A DNA stretch of 16,906 nt, taken from the NCBI GenBank assembly GCA_029861675.1, contig JAOTYV010000076.1, positions 1 to 16,906 on the forward strand, given 5' to 3'. The DNA is from Alphaproteobacteria bacterium (GTDB lineage Bacteria; Pseudomonadota; Alphaproteobacteria; UBA8366). The notes below the pieces were generated by a model. It saw nothing but the letters and a program-made list of their open reading frames with translations. It was not told the DNA's origin and searched no databases. Of this stretch, positions 14,424 to 16,906 are shown in pieces (positions within the stretch are counted from its first letter, which is position 1; the number at the start of each line of letters is the position of its first letter). The position numbers and the translations under genes are program-made.

Positions 14424-14882
14424 TTACCGCTCCAAATCTTCCTTGGCGATATCCGGCTTCTCGGTCTTGTTGAACCGGCCGTCATAGATCGGCCGCGCGC
14501 CGGTGGTCGGGCCGGGGTATTGCACGAACAGGATCTTGCAGCCGCCTTCCGTGTGCATGTCGTACTCGAAATGCGGATCGGCCAGGTGCACCATGTCGCC
14601 GGTGCGCAGGACCTCGTCGCCGAACCGGCATTCGCCTTCCAGCACGTACCAGACCTGGGCGAAATCGTGCTTGTGCAGGGGAAACGCCGCGCCCGGCAGA
14701 TAGGTCAGAACGCCCGCATTCGGCTCGGTTGGATGATCCTCGGTCGGGTGAAACACCATCTGCGTCATATTGGCGAAGCGGCCCATCTCCGGCGGATAGT
14801 CGTCCGGCCGGCGGATCACCGGGGCATGGTGGGTCTTGCGCGCTTCCTCCGGCGTCACCGGTTTTTTTGCGGCTTTCGGCAT
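14424..14882 (-). CDS. Single-domain cupin protein
   Basis: A 152-aa cupin. Motif 1 is FPLHKHDFAQVWYVLEGE (67-83) with metal ligands H70 and H72; the glutamate usual after HxH is Q76 or absent. Motif 2 is GDMVHLADPHFEYDMH, giving H104. It resembles ChrR-like and other small metal-binding cupins that act as isomerases, dioxygenases or sensors. The N-terminus (MPKAAKKPVTPEEARK) is basic and probably disordered. The ATG at 14882 has aaggag 8 nt upstream, better than the in-frame ATG at 14903. It lies between the hydrolase and a small secreted protein gene on the same strand; the 138-bp gap to the hydrolase and 25 bp to the secreted protein make co-transcription with the latter likely. Specific function unknown. 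Confidence 0.82.
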   Translation of the reverse strand: MPKAAKKPVTPEEARKTHHAPVIRRPDDYPPEMGRFANMTQMVFHPTEDHPTEPNAGVLTYLPGAAFPLHKHDFAQVWYVLEGECRFGDEVLRTGDMVHLADPHFEYDMHTEGGCKILFVQYPGPTTGARPIYDGRFNKTEKPDIAKEDLER

Positions 14883-14907
14883 GGTTTCTCTCCTTCGGCG
14901 CAATTCT

Positions 14908-15243
14908 TCAGCTCGTGGGCAGCGTACAGCGATGCCAGACCTGCATCGCGTCCTTTGCGTCGCCCATCGTCAGGTGGAGCGTGTCGTCGTCGATCAGGAT
15001 CATCGCCACGGCGGTACCGGCATCGCGCTCGCCCGTGGGCACGACATAGTCGAAGGCATGGCGGTCGTAGCGACCGGTCATCTGTTTGCCCGACGGTATG
15101 ACGATCGCAGGCCCCTCGATCGACATGTGCCGGCCATCCGCGTGACACCAACTGCCATCAATGGCATCGGCCCGCGCGGCGGGCGCCGCCATCAAAATCA
15201 CGGCCGCAAATCCCGCCAGGATGGAAAGGGTCCTTGCATTCAT
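14908..15243 (-). CDS. Small secreted/periplasmic protein, unknown function
   Basis: A 111-aa protein with a clear Sec signal peptide (MNARTLSILAGFAAVILMAA, cleavage after ARA-D near residue 25). The mature part of about 86 residues begins DAIDGSWCHADGRHMSIEGP and looks all-beta. It has two cysteines, C33 near the start and C106 near the end, which could form a disulfide closing the domain. The fold style (GSWxx-DGR-IxGP, RYDRHxFxYxxP) resembles small lipocalin-like or SH3-like periplasmic proteins of alphaproteobacteria annotated as hypothetical, but I cannot name a family. The ATG at 15243 has gagg 11 nt upstream; a longer upstream frame has no signal and is Arg-rich, hence rejected. It precedes the cupin gene by 25 bp and diverges from the VOC gene. 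Confidence 0.75.
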   Translation of the reverse strand: MNARTLSILAGFAAVILMAAPAARADAIDGSWCHADGRHMSIEGPAIVIPSGKQMTGRYDRHAFDYVVPTGERDAGTAVAMILIDDDTLHLTMGDAKDAMQVWHRCTLPTS

Positions 15244-15382
15244 CGTGTCCGTGTCCTCAAATTCGCAGTGGCTCAGCATACGCCTCCCCGCCCGTCGACG
15301 CACGCGGGCCGTAGGTCGGAGACGGATGCGGGATGCACGCCCGGAACGGCCGGGCGAACGAAACCCGATGGAGAACTTGGCT

Positions 15383-15835
15383 ATGGCCGAAGCGAAAAAG
15401 GCGCGCGCCGTGGGATTCAATCACGTGGCCCTGGAGGTCGGCGATATCGAAGAGGCGCTCGCCTTCTACGGCAAGCTGTTCGACTTCACGCTGCGCCGCA
15501 AGACCGACAGCCAGGCTTTCATCGACCTCGGCGACCAGTTCATCAATTTCGCCCGCGGCCGCCGTCAGGCGCCGGACGAAAAACGCCATGTGGGACTGGT
15601 GGTCGACGACAAGGAAGCGGTGCGCCGCGCGCTCGAGGAAAACGGCGTCAAGCTGGTGCCCGGCCGCTTCCTCGACTTCCTCGATCCCTGGGGCAACCGC
15701 ATCGAGATCATCGGCTACGACAACATCCAGTTCACCAAGGCCCCCCACGTGCTGCGCGGCATGGGCATGGAAGATTTGCGAAAAAACGAAAAGGCGATCC
15801 GCGAGCTGAGCGACAAGGGCATGACGCCGGAGTGA
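15383..15835 (+). CDS. VOC-family (glyoxalase/bleomycin-resistance-like) protein
   Basis: A 150-aa vicinal-oxygen-chelate protein with paired beta-alpha-beta-beta-beta modules. The first module starts FNHVALEVGDIEEALAFYGKL with metal ligand H14. The second has KRHVGLVVDD with H69, and FLDPWGNRIEIIG with E108. This H/H/E set suits a metal-dependent isomerase, lyase or dioxygenase of the glyoxalase I superfamily. The long basic C-terminal tail (residues 118-150) is extra to the core. Two in-frame ATGs are close; the second (15383) has ggag at 9 nt and is preferred over 15368. It diverges from the small secreted protein gene (139 bp) and converges on the PhyH gene, with only 4 bp between the two stops. 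It is not a plain Ni-type glyoxalase I by context, so the substrate stays open. Confidence 0.85.
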   Translation: MAEAKKARAVGFNHVALEVGDIEEALAFYGKLFDFTLRRKTDSQAFIDLGDQFINFARGRRQAPDEKRHVGLVVDDKEAVRRALEENGVKLVPGRFLDFLDPWGNRIEIIGYDNIQFTKAPHVLRGMGMEDLRKNEKAIRELSDKGMTPE

Positions 15836-15839
15836 GCCC

Positions 15840-16688
15840 TTAGGCGTATTGCTGCGCGCGCAGCGCTTCCTGTTCGTAATAGGTCTCGCGATACAGTGCT
15901 ACCGCGTTTTCATGCGCCGCGACCGCGTCCGCGTCGAGTTCGGCCTTGGGCGGGTCGATCAGTTCGAAATGGCCCCAGCGATCCTCGCCGCGCACCAGCA
16001 TCGCCGCCGTCCGAAGCGCGCCGGTGGGGCGCGCATGGGCGGGGATGAAATTGAGGCCGAGGCCGATGCGGCGATGATCGGCGGTGTTCGGACCGGACCG
16101 GTGCAGGCACAACCCGTGATGGATCGAAAACTGCCCGGCGTCGAGCTCCATGGCGACCGGATGGCTGTCGTCGACCGGCTCGGTGATTTCCTGTCCCGCG
16201 CGGTTGACGCTGTGCTCGATCACATGGGCGGCATGGCGCATCTGTTTGGGCGCGCCGTCGAACGACAGCACCTCCATGCAGCCCGCCGCGCGGCTGGCGT
16301 CGGACAGCGCGATCCAGGCGGCGGCTTCCTCGCGCGGCTCCAACCCGTAATCGGTCGAATCCTGATGCCATGCGGCGATGGTCGGCGTGTGAGGGTCCTT
16401 GATGAAGAAGGTGCTGGTCCAGACCAGGATATCAGGCCCGATCAACGCCTCGATCCGGTCGAGGATCCGCGGATCCCGCGCCAGCCGCGTCACCCACGGC
16501 AGGGTGATGTGCGGCATGGTCCGCCATTTCAGATCCTTGGACGCGTTGACCGGCGCGCCCAGCCAACGCTCGAACCGGGCAAGCCCGTCCAGGCAGTCCT
16601 GCCGCTCGGCCTCGTCCATCAGCGGGAACGGAAACAGAAACCCGTCGCGCCGCCATGCGGCGAACTGTTCCTCACTGAGGGATGTCAT
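15840..16688 (-). CDS. Phytanoyl-CoA dioxygenase (PhyH) family Fe(II)/2-oxoglutarate oxygenase
   Basis: Non-heme Fe(II)/2-oxoglutarate dioxygenase, 282 aa, usual PhyH length. Iron ligands are H108 and D110 in AAWHQDST and the distal H196 in IHHGLCLHRSGPN. The downstream arginine pair in DHRRIGLGLNFIP (R206/R207) would bind the 2-oxoglutarate carboxylate. The N-terminal SEEQFAAWRRDGFLFPF is typical of the family. The catalytic set is complete, so hydroxylation or a related oxidation of a small molecule is expected; bacterial members act on diverse substrates (for example ectoine, halogenated or phosphonate compounds), and the target here is unknown. The ATG at 16688 has ggagg 7 nt upstream. 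It ends 4 bp from the convergent VOC gene. The next gene upstream on the same strand is a probable SDR, 60 bp away, and could be in the same operon. Confidence 0.92.
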   Translation of the reverse strand: MTSLSEEQFAAWRRDGFLFPFPLMDEAERQDCLDGLARFERWLGAPVNASKDLKWRTMPHITLPWVTRLARDPRILDRIEALIGPDILVWTSTFFIKDPHTPTIAAWHQDSTDYGLEPREEAAAWIALSDASRAAGCMEVLSFDGAPKQMRHAAHVIEHSVNRAGQEITEPVDDSHPVAMELDAGQFSIHHGLCLHRSGPNTADHRRIGLGLNFIPAHARPTGALRTAAMLVRGEDRWGHFELIDPPKAELDADAVAAHENAVALYRETYYEQEALRAQQYA

Positions 16689-16748
16689 TCATTCGCCTCC
16701 CGCCCACACATCGCTCGATCGCAGATTACGCATTTTTGACAGGCGCCG

Positions 16749-16906
16749 CTACGGAACGAACCGCCGCTCGCGCACCTCATCGAACAGCCTCAAAAACATC
16801 GCGTCGCTGGCCACGCAATCCGCGAATCCCGCCTGCCGCGCCTTCAGCGTGTCCGACATGATGTCCCAGTCCTGGTTGAAGATATAGTCGCCGAACGGCC
16901 AATTCG
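16749..16906 (-). CDS. C-terminal end of a probable PRISE/epimerase-like SDR (truncated by window edge)
   Basis: The last 51 codons of a minus-strand gene ending in TAG at 16751-16749; the rest lies beyond the right edge. The visible sequence includes WPFGDYIFNQDWDIMSDT, then KARQAGFADCVASDAMFLRL, and ends ERRFVP. This resembles the C-terminus of the long NAD-dependent epimerase-like SDRs related to plant progesterone 5-beta-reductase (K-x-R-x-x-GF, then a terminal R-x-x-P). Only the tail can be judged, so the family call is tentative. It lies 60 bp upstream of the PhyH dioxygenase on the same strand. Confidence 0.5.
   Translation of the reverse strand, partial: NWPFGDYIFNQDWDIMSDTLKARQAGFADCVASDAMFLRLFDEVRERRFVP

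Noticed and set aside
15161..15382. Upstream extension of the VOC protein (74 codons)
   Set aside because: It overlaps the divergent secreted-protein gene, is Arg-rich and lacks VOC features; the ATG at 15383 has a well-spaced ribosome site.

Overview
The window is GC-rich, densely coding bacterial chromosome. Gene starts mostly carry clear Shine-Dalgarno sequences. The family mix (CaiB/BaiF CoA-transferase, PhyH dioxygenase, bacterial alternative oxidase, TupA, several SDR/GST/cupin enzymes) points to an alphaproteobacterium, perhaps Rhodospirillales- or Rhizobiales-like. This placement is an inference; no rRNA or other phylogenetic marker is present. I see no tRNA, rRNA, CRISPR, transposase, integrase or phage gene.

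Layout. (1) 1-537, minus: 5' part of tupA, a periplasmic tungstate-binding protein, cut by the left edge. (2) 831-3498, plus: a tight three-gene operon of an SDR (Phe in place of the catalytic Tyr), a glutathione S-transferase and a CaiB/BaiF CoA-transferase. (3) 3514-5244, minus: gamma-glutamyltransferase-family protein, divergent from a cysteine-dioxygenase-like cupin (5360-5917, plus). (4) 5918-6972: a possible small ORF, a GTG-started lipoprotein gene, then two neighbouring inverted repeats, one a perfect 19-bp stem. (5) 6973-8697, plus: a CDF metal exporter and an alternative oxidase. (6) 8707-10727, minus: a leuCD-type isomerase pair, translationally coupled, with altered motifs in both subunits. 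(7) 10835-11716, minus: a secreted trypsin/HtrA-fold protein that seems to have lost catalytic His and Asp. (8) 11854-13458, plus: a ThDP-dependent acetolactate-synthase-like enzyme. (9) 13473-15243, minus: alpha/beta hydrolase, cupin and a small secreted protein. (10) 15383-16906: VOC protein (plus), PhyH dioxygenase (minus), and the C-terminal end of a probable PRISE/epimerase-like SDR (minus, cut by the right edge).

How the genes may work together. The most interesting unit is SDR-GST-CoA-transferase next to a gamma-glutamyltransferase and a thiol-dioxygenase-like cupin. The first three families are those of isoG/isoH/isoI, which process the glutathione adduct of epoxyisoprene. The next two suit trimming of a glutathione adduct and oxidation of a thiol. 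No monooxygenase is visible, so this could be a stand-alone glutathione-conjugate salvage or detoxification route. The right half looks like scattered small-molecule catabolic genes. Four convergent gene pairs are separated by only 4-15 bp.
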